A stretch of DNA of 64,000 bases from Begonia masoniana (Eukaryota > Streptophyta > Magnoliopsida > Cucurbitales > Begoniaceae). Where the stretch lies: the NCBI GenBank assembly GCA_022432975.1, contig CM039516.1:30892051-30956050 (forward strand), written 5' to 3'. The translations under genes were made by a program, and so were the position numbers. Shown piece after piece: positions 23,655 to 35,352 of the stretch; position 1 is the first letter of the stretch, and each line of letters begins with the position of its first letter. Under the pieces are notes generated by a model. That model was not told the origin of the DNA, ran no database searches, and was given only the letters and a program-made list of their open reading frames with translations.

Positions 23655-23931
23655 TGTTAGAGTATGACTATTTGTTATATTTGTTATATTATAGTTGAGG
23701 TTTAGTTTTCTCTTTTCTCGATGCTCATCATTGTTGCTGTACAATATATATAGGGGAAACATTGTTTCTTAAAATTGAATGAGAATTATTTTCAACTTTT
23801 GCCGCCTTCATCACAGCCTTCTTCTTCTTCACCTCCTTCTTCTGTTTTCTCTGGAAAACCAGTAAAACCAACAGCCTTCTTCTTCTTCACCTCCTTCTTC
23901 TGTTTTCTCTGGAAAACCAGTAAAACCAACT
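23655..23931 (+). repeat. 5' LTR of copia element (with 58-bp duplication)
   Basis: It contains a TATATATAGG TATA-like box (about 23744-23753). Two tandem copies of a 58-bp unit beginning GCCTTCTTCTTCTTCACC lie at 23816-23873 and 23874-23931. The 3' LTR at 28327-28545 has a single copy. Confidence 0.95.
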
Positions 23932-23944
23932 TGGTATCAGAGCC
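23932..23944 (+). other. Primer-binding site of copia element
   Basis: TGGTATCAGAGCC starts directly after the 5' LTR. It is the standard initiator methionine tRNA complement. Confidence 0.95.
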
Positions 23945-23948
23945 AAGG

Positions 23949-26900
23949 ATGACGTCTCCAAGTTCAACAGTACCCTCCCTTTCTTCCCCTCCTCCTTCGT
24001 CTACTTCTCTGCCTCCATTTCCCACCACAAATCAAGTATTAAACATCAAACTCCACAATACAAATTACCTATTCTGGAAGGCACAACTGCTCAACATTGT
24101 CATTGCCAATGGACTCGAATCGGTTCTGGACGGCACTCTCCCTCGACCCCCACAGCTCTTGGATAACCTTTCAGCCCAAATTAATCCTGAGTTCACTACA
24201 TGGCAGCGCTTCAATCGACTCCTGATGAGCTGGATTTTCTCCTCCGTATCGGAAGAACTTCTTCCGATCATTATCTCCTTCCCCACTGCTGCTGAAATGT
24301 GGAACGCCCTGGCTCGTCGTTTTGCATCATCATCCCTCGCTCGGATCACAGAGCTACGCGGCCAGCTCCATTCCCTTTCGAAAGACGGTCTCTCTGTTTC
24401 GCAATACACTCAGAAACTCACCTCCATCTGCAACACCCTTGCCGCCATTGATCACCCCGTTCCCCTCAGCGATCAGGTGATTTATCTTTTAGGCGGACTT
24501 GGCAGCGATTACAATTCCTTCGTCACTGCCATTACAAATCGCACCGACGAGCCCTCTATGGAAGAGATTTACAGTTTGCTGCAAAGCTTCGAGTTTCGTC
24601 TGGAGAAACAGAATCTTGCTCCCACCCTTCACCTGCCTAACTCCGCTCAAGCTCTCGCCGTCGCTCAGCAGTCTTTCCGACCAGCGCCTTTCCCTCGGCC
24701 TTTTGGGGTTCCAGGTTTGCGGCCCCCTTTTCCTCTGCATCAGTATCCAACCGGGGTTGGTTCTCTATCGCCCTCTCCAACCGGTTGGCGGTCAAACCGG
24801 CCCAACCACAAATCTAACCGGCCCAAATGCCAGATTTGTCAAAAGCCCGGCCACTTAGCTTCGGCCTGTTTTCATCGCTTCAACCATTCCTACCCCTCTG
24901 GCCCGACACCTTTAACCCGCCCAGCCCACCCTCCCTCAGCTTACCAAGTCAGCCCCTATTACCACCCACAACCCAACCCAGCCCATTACACCTCTCTCTA
25001 CTTACCCGATCCACTTCCTTATAACCCGCCTACCCTGTCTCACCCGACCCACCCACTCATCCCTTCTTCTTCCCTGATTCCCGTTCCAGACACTCCCCTG
25101 CCCTCCGCCTTCCCTGCACCATCGCAAGCTCTCTCCGCCGGTCTCCTTCCCACACCGTCAGCTTCTGCTCCGTGGATTCTCGATTCCGGGGCTACCCACC
25201 ACTTCACTCCTCTCTCGGCCACTCATCCCAACCTTCCGTCATCCAGTGGCCCGAATTTTGCTGTCACCGCCGATGGTAAGCCTACTCCGATCTCTCACCT
25301 TAGTTCTGCTTTAATTCATACTCCTGTCCGTTCAATTCTTTTAAACTCTATTTGTCATACTCCTGGTTTTTCCCACAATCTGTTGAGTGTTGGAAAATTA
25401 TGCCGTGATAATTGTGTGAGTGTTGAATTTGATTCCCACTCTTTTTGTGTTAAGGATCGAACTTCCCGTCAAGTCCTTCTCCGGGGTTCGGTTATTGATG
25501 GCCTGTATCAGCTCCCTGTGCTTTCTGTTGCTCGCTCCCTTTCTGCCTCTCTGCCGAGCTCCGAGCCAACTTCTTCTCTGCCATGCTCCAAGCCTCCTTC
25601 CAGTCAACTATGGCATTCCAGATTGGGTCATCCGTCTGTATCTATTTTGAAACGTGTAATGAATATTTGTAATATTCCTTTTGTACACAATGAAATGCCA
25701 AACTCTTGTACTCCTTGTCAAATGAGTAAATCTCATCGATTGCCTTTTTCTAATTCTCAATCTCATTCAAATTTTCCATTTGAACTTGTGCATACTGATG
25801 TGTGGGGTCCCTCTCCTTTTCCTTCCTCTACGGGCGATCGTTATTTTCTTTTATTCGTAGACGATTGTACTCGTTTTACTTGGATGTTTCCCTTAAAATT
25901 AAAAAGTGATGTCCGTCTTACTTTCGTTCACTTCCATCGCTATGTTCAAACATAATTTGGTTATTCTATTAAAGTCGTTCAATCCGACTGGGGTGGGGAG
26001 TTTCAATCTCTTTCTCCTCTTTTTCAATCCCTTGGCATTCATCATCGTATCTCCTGCCCGTATACCCCTAATCAAAATGGTCGTGTCGAGCGAAAAAATC
26101 GCCACATTGTCGAAACCGGTCTCGCTCTCCTCTTCCATTCTTCTGTTCCTCATAAATTCTGGTCATATGCTTTTTCTACTGCTACGAGTCTCATAAATCT
26201 CCTTCCTACGCCCGTTCTTCAAAACAAATCCCCTTTCGAATGTTTGCACAATTCTATTCCAGATTACGCGTCTCTACGCGTTTTTGGTTGCTTGTGCTTT
26301 CCTTTTCTTCGTCCCTATAATCAAAACAAACTCCAGCCTCGCTCCCTTCCGTGTGTGTTCTTGGGTCTTAGTTCCAATCACAAGGGCTATCTTTGTCTTG
26401 AACCTCGTTCCCACAAACTCTACATCTCTCGTCACGTTACTTTTGACGAATCTGTTTTTCCTTTCTCTTCCCTGCATCCAACTCCTTCTCCTCCCCCTTC
26501 ATTTTCATTTCCCATCACCCTCACTTCCCCATCACTCCCACCAAATTTGTCCACTGTTTCTCCTTCCCTCCCTCCTTCAAATTCCCTACCTCCACCCACC
26601 CTATCCATTTCCCCACCTTCCCCCTCTCCTAGCCCATCTCTGCCCATGTCCCCACCTCCCTCCCCCCATTCAACTTCCACCTCTACCCAGCCCCCTCCTC
26701 CTCCCACAAACACTCACCAAATGTGCACCCGAGCCAAAGCCGGTATCTTTAAGCCCAAAGCCTTCTCTGTAGAGACCACCTTTGAACCTAAAACTTTCAA
26801 CCAAGCCTCCAAACACCCTCACTGGTTGGCTGCTATGCATGAGGAAATGATGGCTCTCTCCACTAACTCCACTTGGACCTTGGTTTCTCCTCCTTCTCCC

Positions 26901-28319
26901 GGTGTCAAGATTATTGGTTGTAAGTGGGTTTTTAAAACCAAACTCAACTCTGATGGCACGATCAACAGATACAAGGCTCGTTTAGTGGCAAAGGGCTATG
27001 ATCAAACCGAAGGCATTGACTATGAGGAAACTTTCAGCCCAGTTGTGAAACCTGCATCCATCCGTACCACTCTTGCCTTAGCCATCTCCTATGGCTGGAC
27101 TATCAAACAACTGGATGTAAGTAATGCTTTTCTACATGGTGATTTGACTGAAACGGTGTTTATGCAGCAACCTCCAGGCTTTGTCAGTTCCTCTCATCCA
27201 TCTGCTGTATGTCACCTCCACAAAGCTCTTTATGGCTTGAAACAATCTCCTCGGGCCTGGTATACGAAGTTATACACCGCTCTCCTCGATTGGGGCTTCA
27301 CTGCTTCCAAGTCAGACACCTCCCTCTTCATTCGTCGGCAGTCCACCTCCGTTATTATTATGCTAGTTTATGTGGATGACATCATCCTCACGGGTAACTC
27401 GGTTTCTCTCCTTGACCAGCTCCTCCTGTACTTAAATTCAAAATTTAAGGTGCGTGATCTTGGTCCATTGTCCTTTTTCCTTGGGATTTCCGTCACTCAC
27501 ACTTCTACAGGCATGAGTTTCTCACAGTCCCGCTATATTCATGAAATCTTGCACCGTGCTAATATGGTCTCTTGCAAACCCGTTCCTACCCCAATGGTTG
27601 CCGGCCCTATTCTTTCAAAGACTTCTGGTATCCCTCTTCGTGATGGCTCTCTTTATCGCAGCATTGTTGGCAGCCTCCAATACTGCTGCCTTACACGGCC
27701 AGATATTGCTTTTGCTGTCAACAAGGTTTCTCAATTTATGCACTCCCCTTCAGATGTACATTGGCAGGCCGTCAAACGGATTTTACGGTATCTCCAAGGC
27801 ACTTCCTCTTTGGGTATATCTTTTACGCCCTCTCCTGCCTCCAATCTGGTATGCTATACTGATGCTGATTGGGCCTCTTGTCCCGATGACCGTAAGAGCA
27901 CTAGTGGTTTCTGTATATTTTTGGGCTCCAATCTCATCTCCTGGTCTTCCACCAAACAGAAAACTGTCTCACGGTCGAGCACCAAATCCGAATATCGCAG
28001 TGTCGCCAATGGTGCCGCAGAACTCTTGTGGCTTCAATCTCTGCTCACCGAATTGGGTTTTCCCCCTCCTCAGGTACCTCTCATTTTATGTGATAACCTC
28101 AGTGCGACGTACCTAGCCTCAAATCCAGTTCTCCATTCGAAATCTAAGCATGTTGAGATTGATTTTCACTTTGTACGTGAAAAAGTTCTTCACAAGACAT
28201 TAGCGGTGAAGTTCACGCCTTCAGATCATCAATTGGCCGATGCGTTCACCAAGCCGCTTCCTCCTTCCGCTTTCTCTCGTTTTCTTTTCAAGATCTTCGG
28301 CCTCCGGCCTTGCTCTTGA
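23949..28319 (+). pseudogene. Copia gag-pol polyprotein, open except one TAA
   Basis: The ATG at 23949 lies just after the primer-binding site; open sequence further upstream lies in the LTR and has only a TTG. The frame spans 1457 codons to TGA at 28317-28319. Domains in order, by approximate residue: UBN2-type Gag (40-270), zinc knuckle CQICQKPGHLASAC (about 292), protease WILDSGATHHF (Asp near 412), pre-integrase HLGHP/CTPCQ region (about 557), integrase with VHTDVWG (about 616), QSDWGGEF and the ERKN glutamate. These are followed by a long Pro/Ser-rich spacer, reverse transcriptase with YVDD (about 1141), and RNase H with TDADW (about 1304) and the KSEYRS/DAFTKPLP end. The single in-frame TAA at 25953-25955 falls inside the integrase core between its first two catalytic Asp; everything else is continuous. 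Confidence 0.95.
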
Positions 28320-28326
28320 GGGGGGA
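28318..28326 (+). other. Polypurine tract of copia element
   Basis: GAGGGGGGA lies immediately before the 3' LTR start TGTTAG and overlaps the gag-pol stop codon. Confidence 0.92.
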
Positions 28327-28545
28327 TGTTAGAGTATGACTATTTGTTATATTTGTTATATTATAGTTGAGGTTTAGTTTTCTCTTTTCTCGATGCTCAT
28401 CATTGTTGCTGTACAATATATATAGGGGAAAGATTGTTTCTTAAAATTGAATGAGAATTATTTTCAACTTTTGCCGCCTTCATCACAGCCTTCTTCTTCT
28501 TCACCTCCTTCTTCTGTTTTCTCTGGAAAACCAGTAAAACCAACT
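28327..28545 (+). repeat. 3' LTR of copia element
   Basis: This is a 219-bp repeat with one mismatch to the 5' LTR. It ends CCAACT before the duplication CTACT. The short open frame starting at 28447 merely reads through the LTR. Confidence 0.95.
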
Positions 28546-28550
28546 CTACT

Positions 28551-29023
28551 GCGGTCGCTCTCTACCTCTAGTGTTAATGTGCTCGTGCATGAATTCAGAA
28601 ACCCATTTACGTTTCTTAATTGGATTTCACCTATTTTCCACCAAAATTCATTTTCTTTGATTCCAATACACTTAAAATGATGTATTACATCAAACTCAAC
28701 AAGTATAACCTACAATATACAAAATCTATACTTAATTCACTAGGTTTCCACATATTCTCCTAAATCTAGAGTAAGGAAGAACTCACTTCAAATCTTGATT
28801 CCTCTTCAAGATTTCTATACCAAATTGATCCTTATAATTCCAGAAACAGCATAGAGAAACTTTCAAATTTCTATCCCTTTTTCTTCCACTCTCCTTCTCT
28901 CTATGAGTTTTTTATCCTTCGCTCACCTCTCTCTCTAATTGAGAATTATCTCATTAAATTTTTATCTCATTAAATTTTTATTAAATGAGATAATTCTCAT
29001 TAAATTTTTATTCTCAATAAATT
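28551..29023. other. AT-rich spacer leading into satellite
   Basis: No gene is seen. It ends with a small palindromic zone (28939-29010) built from AATTGAGAATTATCTCATTA and its inverted form TAAATGAGATAATTCTCATT. Confidence 0.4.
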
Positions 29024-29632
29024 GTTCGGAGTCTGAATTAAAAACCTCTCATAGTTCGGGGGCCGAATTGACGAAAGAAAATGTTCGAGGTCTCGTTTGA
29101 AAAATCCTCATAGGTCGGGGGCCGAATTGCAAAAATAAATTGTTCGGGGTTTGAATTAAAAAATCCTCATAGTTCGGAGGCCGAATTGCATAAAGAAAAT
29201 GTTCGGGGTCTATTTTGAAAAATCCTCATAGTTTGGGAGCCAAATTGCAGAAAGAAAATGTTCGGGGCCTGAATTGAAAAATCCTCATAGTTCGGGGCCG
29301 AATTGCAGAAATAAATTGTTCGCGGTCTGAATTGAAAAATCCTCATAGTTCGTGAGCCAAATTGCAGAAATAAATTTTTCAGGGTATGAATTAAAAACTC
29401 CTCATAGTTCGGAGGCCGAATTGACGAAAGAAAATGTTCTGGGTCTCGTTTGAAAAATACTCATAGTTCGAGGGCCGAATTGCAGAAATAAATTGTTCGG
29501 GGTCTGAATTGAAAACTCCTCATAGTTCGGTGGCTAAATTGCAGAAATAAATTGTTTAGGGTCTGAATTGAAAACTTCTCATAGTTCGGGGGCTGAATTG
29601 ACAAAAGAAAATGTTCGGGATCTCATTAAGAA
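29024..29632. repeat. 59-bp minisatellite, about 10 copies
   Basis: Units of 56-61 bp have the core TCCTCATAGTTCGGGGGCCG followed by AATTG. CATAG occurs ten times at 56-61-base spacing from 29049 to about 29582. Two variants recur: one with GACGAAAGAAAATGTT before the next unit, the other with GCAGAAATAAATTGTT. The array is bracketed by a 29-bp direct repeat (28939-28967 and 29652-29680). Confidence 0.9.
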
Positions 29633-29639
29633 AATTTTT

Positions 29640-30570
29640 CATTTAATGATAAATTGAGAATTATCTCATTAAATTTTTATTTCTATTTTAACACTAATAG
29701 TTAAATGACATTTATATCCGAACTATCTACTATAAGGACCAGTATCGCTTCATGGAATTTCAAAAATACCATCATTAATTAACATTAATCAAAATTAATT
29801 ACTTTAATTAATCTGTGTCACATGTCACTTTTTTATCAGTCGAAAAATTCCTCGCACCAATAACTAAATATTGTTACCACGTATCACATTGATTTGTCTC
29901 TTGCTCCTCAATTCTAACTGTAACACCTACTTTTGATTATTCCAAGTCCAAAGTCAACTTTTACTATCTCAAGTTACGTGCTAACTTAGAATTTTGATAA
30001 CTTTTCCTTCTTTTAATCTAATTGACTTAATTCCAAAGTCAGTTCGTAGCATAAAACTTATACTTACATATGCCATTTTTTTCAAAACATTTTGACATAA
30101 TAACCTCAATTTATTGAGCATCCCAAAATAATACATACGCATAATTCATAACCTAACCAAATATCCAAAATCAATATTAATCCATGTTACAACATCATAT
30201 AGATGCATGCTCATATCAGAAGTTATCATCCAATACCATAATCAATCATTACAATTTCATTAAAACATGTGATTAATCAATTTTTATTCATTTTAAATTT
30301 CAAAATTATTACACCATTACCAAATAGAAAAAACCTGGGTTGAATTGAAGAAGTTGCGAGAAAATGTTTTAATCAATTCTTAATTAGGAAATTTAAGAAC
30401 TCATTATTTTTTATTCGATAATCAAAGCTTTGGGAACGAGGGTTTAATTTTGAGCCTGCTAGAAATTATTATAGCTTATTTACATTCTTAAACCTCAAAA
30501 AAGCCAGATTTAACACAACTGAAAACAAATCTTTTCAAGCCACATTTTAGTTCTAGTATCAATGAATTTC
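29640..30570. other. AT-rich sequence, possible LTR remnant
   Basis: The stretch around 29760-29990 is similar in wording and order to 55370-55580: an AATTAATTA tract, then CATGTCAC, CGCACCAATA, and ACACC(T/A)ACTTTTGA. This suggests two decayed copies of one repeat. No gene is seen. Confidence 0.35.
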
Positions 30571-33007
30571 GATACTGCTGCAGAGATCTAAGTCCACTTG
30601 ACTACAATCTTCAAGTGCAAATGTACACTATCATAATAAATAATATAATGATTATGATCGAGTATCGAACCTACAAAGAGCAACTTATAAAAGTTTTCTA
30701 TAAAATTGACTAAAACCTCTACATAAGTAACCAAAAATTGATGATTGAGTGATGATGAATAGTTGAATAATAAAAAGAAAACAAGGTTTCAAAAGTAATG
30801 ACAAATCCTTACGAAAGATGGTTAGTAATCAACTTTCCGCTCCTTGTAATTTTCAGTTTATATGTCACAAGTATGCTATAGCAATATCAATTATCTAAAT
30901 ATATAGTACAATAATATATTGATCTACAATTCTATATTCTTTTACTTATTTTTTTCACATGTCTGTCTATACAAAGATATAATAACAGATAAATATGAAT
31001 TTCAACATACTAAGTTTATGCCTAAATCTCATCTCTGCTCCATCTGTAAAAATCTTAAAGAAATTAAAGAATAAATATACTACAAATATGAGGCTTCACT
31101 CCGAAAAGTGAAAGTCGAATTAAATTCGCTACTTTATAAGGATTGGCTTCAACTTCTTTCTAAGTAAAATCCAAGCTTTGAATTTGGTAACTTCACTAAG
31201 GTTTGTTAACTTTTCAAAATTGAGTTTTCTTGTGCGACAAACGTCCAAGTCTATATTCTTAAAGTCTTTAACGACTTTCCAAAATTTTCTTCTCATATTC
31301 TTTACGCGCATCAAGGTTTTATTTTCTACAAAAGTACAATTGATTAGTAGAATTAACCACAAATAATCAGAAAATTGTAGAAAGTCAATTGTTTTCCAAA
31401 AGTATTTTTCTAAACTCAGAATTCTGCAATGCTACAGCAAAACTACCATTTGTGTAAAACCAACTAAATAAGTATCATTCAGTTATCAAAATTCATGAAA
31501 AATTATATCATAATAACCCTATAAAATAGAGTTATCACTCTATCCAATGTTATCAAATAAAAGTGTGAATAAAATAGGGATAAAAATGTTGTCCAAAAAC
31601 TTATTCCCAAGAGCTATCAATAGGGATAAGTGTAAAAACGATCCACTATACTATGGTAAATAAAAAAATAACACCACTAACGTACTAATATAAAAATCAT
31701 TAATGAATAAGGAGTCACTCACGTTGACGCCACAAGCATAAAGGGGCAGAAAGTTGTAAAACAATTACTCTAAACATATTTAGTGATTTTCAACAAGGGA
31801 TACAACGCAATCTTCTATCCAAATACAATAAAACATATAAAGTGAAAACACCTTTGTGCACGATGATGTACAACAAACAATGACCTTCACTCGGGTCAAA
31901 CAATGTCAATACACGCGACCAAATATAAAACATATTAGTTAAGTGCATGCACAAAAGCTTTCGGCATATGAGCCTCAACGGCATGGACCTTACCGATCGA
32001 GTTTTTCTACTATAACTTGATCTTTCTTTGAATCTTAGCATGATGTGGTCATAAATTCAATGCCCACCAAATCTTATAATGTTTTCACGCCTAACTTCTT
32101 AACTTCTATCCATCAATTTGAAGTTTCTACACCATAAATTGCATCTTTTACTTCAAACTATACAGATCAGCAAATAATTGAATATGATGGTTAGGAGATG
32201 ACTTACCCTTGTAGTTTCTCTTTTATTTCTATCTCTACAACTCCAATCCAAGGATCTTTTGACAATATTTTAGATCTACATCACCGTCTAACGTAAAGAT
32301 CTGAATTTCTTAAGGAAGAATAAACAAACTATGCATGAATTGTCTTACTTCCATTTCACCGTATAGTCACCAAAAACTCGAATTCCATCGAATAGAAACT
32401 GATTTTCAGATTCTCGTTCGACCGGAAAAATAACTTTATGTATTGTCTTCGACCCATCCGATAAAAGCCAGCCATACAATAATTACTAGAAATCTTTTTT
32501 TTTTTTTTTTTTGATAATTCACGATATTATTAAATAAAGTACAAAAATGACTCAAAACCAACGGAATAGGTGGAACTAGTACCTTGAATTTTTTTGAACA
32601 AACGAAAACATGAAATTTTTACTACCAGCAATTTAGTCCTTTATGTGATATCACACACGTATAAAGAGGAGCAGATGAGAAGAAGCTATGAAATGATACT
32701 CCTTTTCTCTTTTGCAAAACACAGGGTATAATGATCCAACACTTGAAGAGAATCTGACTGTCCGACCAACTGTTCCGTTTACGACTCACAATAGAATAAC
32801 AACCACCCTAACTGTCTACTCAATCTCTTTTACTGCCTCCACTTCTTTCTCCTTTTTCGACAAATTGTTTCTTAATATTATGGGTGAAGGTTATTCCCAG
32901 CCTATTCGAAACATTTTCATTTTGCATTGAAATTCATATGCTAGTATTTTCAGGCAGCAATTCGCATAATTTTTCACATTATAGAAACATAGTATCACGT
33001 TCTATGA
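30571..33007. other. AT-rich repeat-like sequence, no supported gene
   Basis: The segment near 30575-30690 (CAAGTGCAAATGTACACTATC, then GAGTATCGAACCTACAAAGA) resembles the leader found at ends of Athila-like elements. A T-run lies at 32498-32512. Open frames here are short and unlike known proteins. Confidence 0.35.
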
Positions 33008-33300
33008 CTATGGTAGAGGGGACACTATGAAGCTGAATGATGTTCTCCACGTAAAGATGGGTAAAACTTGGACAAGAAATAGTCGATTCAAATCAGAATA
33101 AGTGGTCTCGCAATCAAAAATAATCCAAACAACATCATGCTTTTGCCAAGTCCTCAAAAGCCCAGTAAAAAAATCCATCTCAATCATGTCACATTCCCAC
33201 TTTAGTATGGGCAAAGTCCGCATCAAAGTTCGTGAGGCTCTGATGTTATACTTTTACATGGTGCGAGACACCTGACCACAAAGTCAATCACATCGTGTGT
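33008..33300 (-). pseudogene. Gypsy integrase fragment, heavily decayed
   Basis: On the minus strand LPILKWECDMIEMDFFTGLL corresponds to the gypsy integrase stretch around the first catalytic Asp (in complete copies LP.P.WKWE, then MDF.VGLP). The following DVVWIIFDC matches the WVIVDR region. Frameshifts break both sides. It is an isolated fragment with no pol around it. Confidence 0.7.
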
Positions 33301-34659
33301 TAGGAGCCACCCCGAAAGCTTACCAATCGATAACGAATCCTGATTTGTGGATTCTTAAAGTAAAAAAAAAAACACTGTATCCACTCGCGATCAATATTTG
33401 TACAATGCATCATTTTAAATTGAAAGTTACAAGGATTCTTCAAGATTGACAAACGATGAGGATTTCTTTAATTTTTTATTTAGAAAATCACACATCTACA
33501 GTTCTTAGACTCACACATTGATTATAGCTAATGGCATCTGCTTCTTATGAGATTTAAGCTTTCGTACTTTAGAGAACATTTAGTTGATTTCCTGAATGTT
33601 CACATGAATACACATGTTCAACACAACTTGTCAAAATATACGATTAGGCTCTAATGTCCATTAATCACATCTCTGTCCAAGTCTAGATGATGCATGTGTT
33701 CATCTCCATAAAATGCATACATGTGCATTTCAATGTCATTGAATATCACATATGTCGTTATCTTTTTAATTAATTCAAACATTTATAGGATGCAATGTAA
33801 TATTGTGACACTATACTATAATATCAAATCAAGATAACTTAAATTAAAATAAAAATTTTAAAAATAGAATTGTTGTATTGTCACATATGAGATAAGACTT
33901 CCCATTGCTAAAGCGTCAATGCCTGTGGAGAGCGGTAAGGACTTCTCAGTATAATGTTGTGGCATCCAAACACGGACCAACGTCGTAGCATTCTTTTTTT
34001 TCGAGCATTGAGGCATCCAACATAATTTTCCAATTTTCTCGTATTTTCCACGAACACACCATTAGATCTAATGCACGATGTTGCATCATTGAGCTCTTTC
34101 TTGCATGATTAGGGCTCTCTAGTGATAACAGTTTCATTGACTTTGGATGTGTAATTTAAATTAATTTCAGTTGATATTTTACTATTTCATCCTTAGTTAT
34201 CATTTTGTTTTTATCGTTAAGCTAACGTAGCTTAACTAATCATAATTAAAGACTCATGAAGGCAACTATCCAATTCACGATTTGGTAGTTTTTGCTCTTA
34301 AGCCTTTGAGATATTATTTATACGGAGAAACCTTTGAAATATCTAGCACAAAAATTTGAAGCATTTGTGTATCCATAAAGAATTAAATCAAAGATAGAGG
34401 AGACAGATGAAATTCTTATAGGATTACGATTGTATTATCTATTACCTTATAGGAAAGGTTAATGCTTATAGGAAAGGTTAATGTCGTAGTTGTTATCTTA
34501 AGGAAAAAGACAATTATGGTAGCAATTAGTATTTGTATATATGAGCTGAAGGAATATAATCATAAATTATAGATGCAAAACTTGGTAACTAAATCGACTC
34601 TGCTACCGAAAGTGATTGGTAGAATGATGTAAATAACTCTTATTTTCATATAATTATCG
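33301..34659. other. AT-rich sequence, no supported gene
   Basis: No reading frame matches a family I know. A CTTATAGGAAAGGTTAATG direct duplication lies near 34445-34484. The right end (34500-34660) may be the decayed 3' LTR of the Athila-type element, given the polypurine-like tract next to it. Confidence 0.3.
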
Positions 34660-34667
34660 CACCCCCG

Positions 34668-34712
34668 AACTTAATTTTTTGTTAGTTCTCGAGCAAAACA
34701 TATGAGTAGCGG
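34668..34712 (-). other. Athila-type polypurine tract and pre-LTR motif
   Basis: On the minus strand TTTTGCTCGAGAACTAACAA is followed by TTAAGTTCGGGGGTGCGATA. Athila/Tat elements typically have a CTCGAGGACTAGCAAA-like sequence followed by AAGTTTGGGGGTG just before the 3' LTR. A second AAGTTTGGGGGGG tract lies at about 35305-35320. Confidence 0.55.
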
Positions 34713-35352
34713 AGTTCCTCCCTTTGTCCCCCTTTATTATAAATTTTCCACCCATGAATCAATTTTTCCACCCATGTATCGCGAAGGCTTACTCCAAATT
34801 TAAAGTGGTGTAGGGAACTGTAGAATTTCTTTTATTTTAAATGGTTTTGCGACAAAATTCTTCTCAAGTCCGTCATCATTGTTGTTGTATCTATTTATTG
34901 AGTATGCAAAAGGCTCACTCAAAGTTGAAACTATAGTAGGGAATCACATAAACCACGATTTTTTTTTTCAAGTATCAGAATCATTACTCACATATTTTCA
35001 TTGTTAAGCTACTAAATGTTTCACTGCTTCAGATTACGTGCTTCAAATGCAGTATCATAAATAAGATAGAAATAATAAACACGTTGAATTTATATATTCA
35101 TATATATTCTTATCACCAATTTGAGCTGCAAACAATCGAATTCAAGGTATTATCACAGGCTTATTTCAAGAAATTATAAACACAATTATGCTAGTCATTT
35201 AAATTTAATTTTTTTTAACAAATAAATAACATGTGACAATAATGTCTGATCAGATACATATTATGTGAATTTCAAGCGATGATTATATATACAATAGAGA
35301 CAGACCCCCCCAAACTTGACTAATGAATTGTCCCAAATGTATACAGTCAAGC

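Larger units (their letters stand above)
23655..28545 (+). mobile_element. Young Ty1/copia element with TG...CT termini
   Basis: This complete element is flanked by CTACT (23650-23654 and 28546-28550). The 5' LTR is 277 bp and the 3' LTR 219 bp; the difference is one extra copy of a 58-bp segment in the 5' LTR. Over the shared 219 bases only one mismatch is seen (C at 23760, G at 28432). Primer-binding site, gag-pol and polypurine tract are all present. The termini are TGTTAG...CCAACT, so the usual CA end is replaced by CT; the target duplication supports this boundary. The Pro/Ser-rich stretch between integrase and RT and the Gag type suggest an Ale-like copia lineage, with moderate certainty. 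Confidence 0.96.

Noticed and set aside
23775..23948. Copia polyprotein starting upstream inside the LTR
   Set aside because: The upstream extension begins at TTG, lies in the LTR and crosses the primer-binding site; the ATG at 23949 is the sensible start.
26284..28116. Open frames of 162 and 191 codons on the plus strand
   Set aside because: They overlap the copia pol in other frames, in Pro/Ser-rich and RT regions; no independent support.
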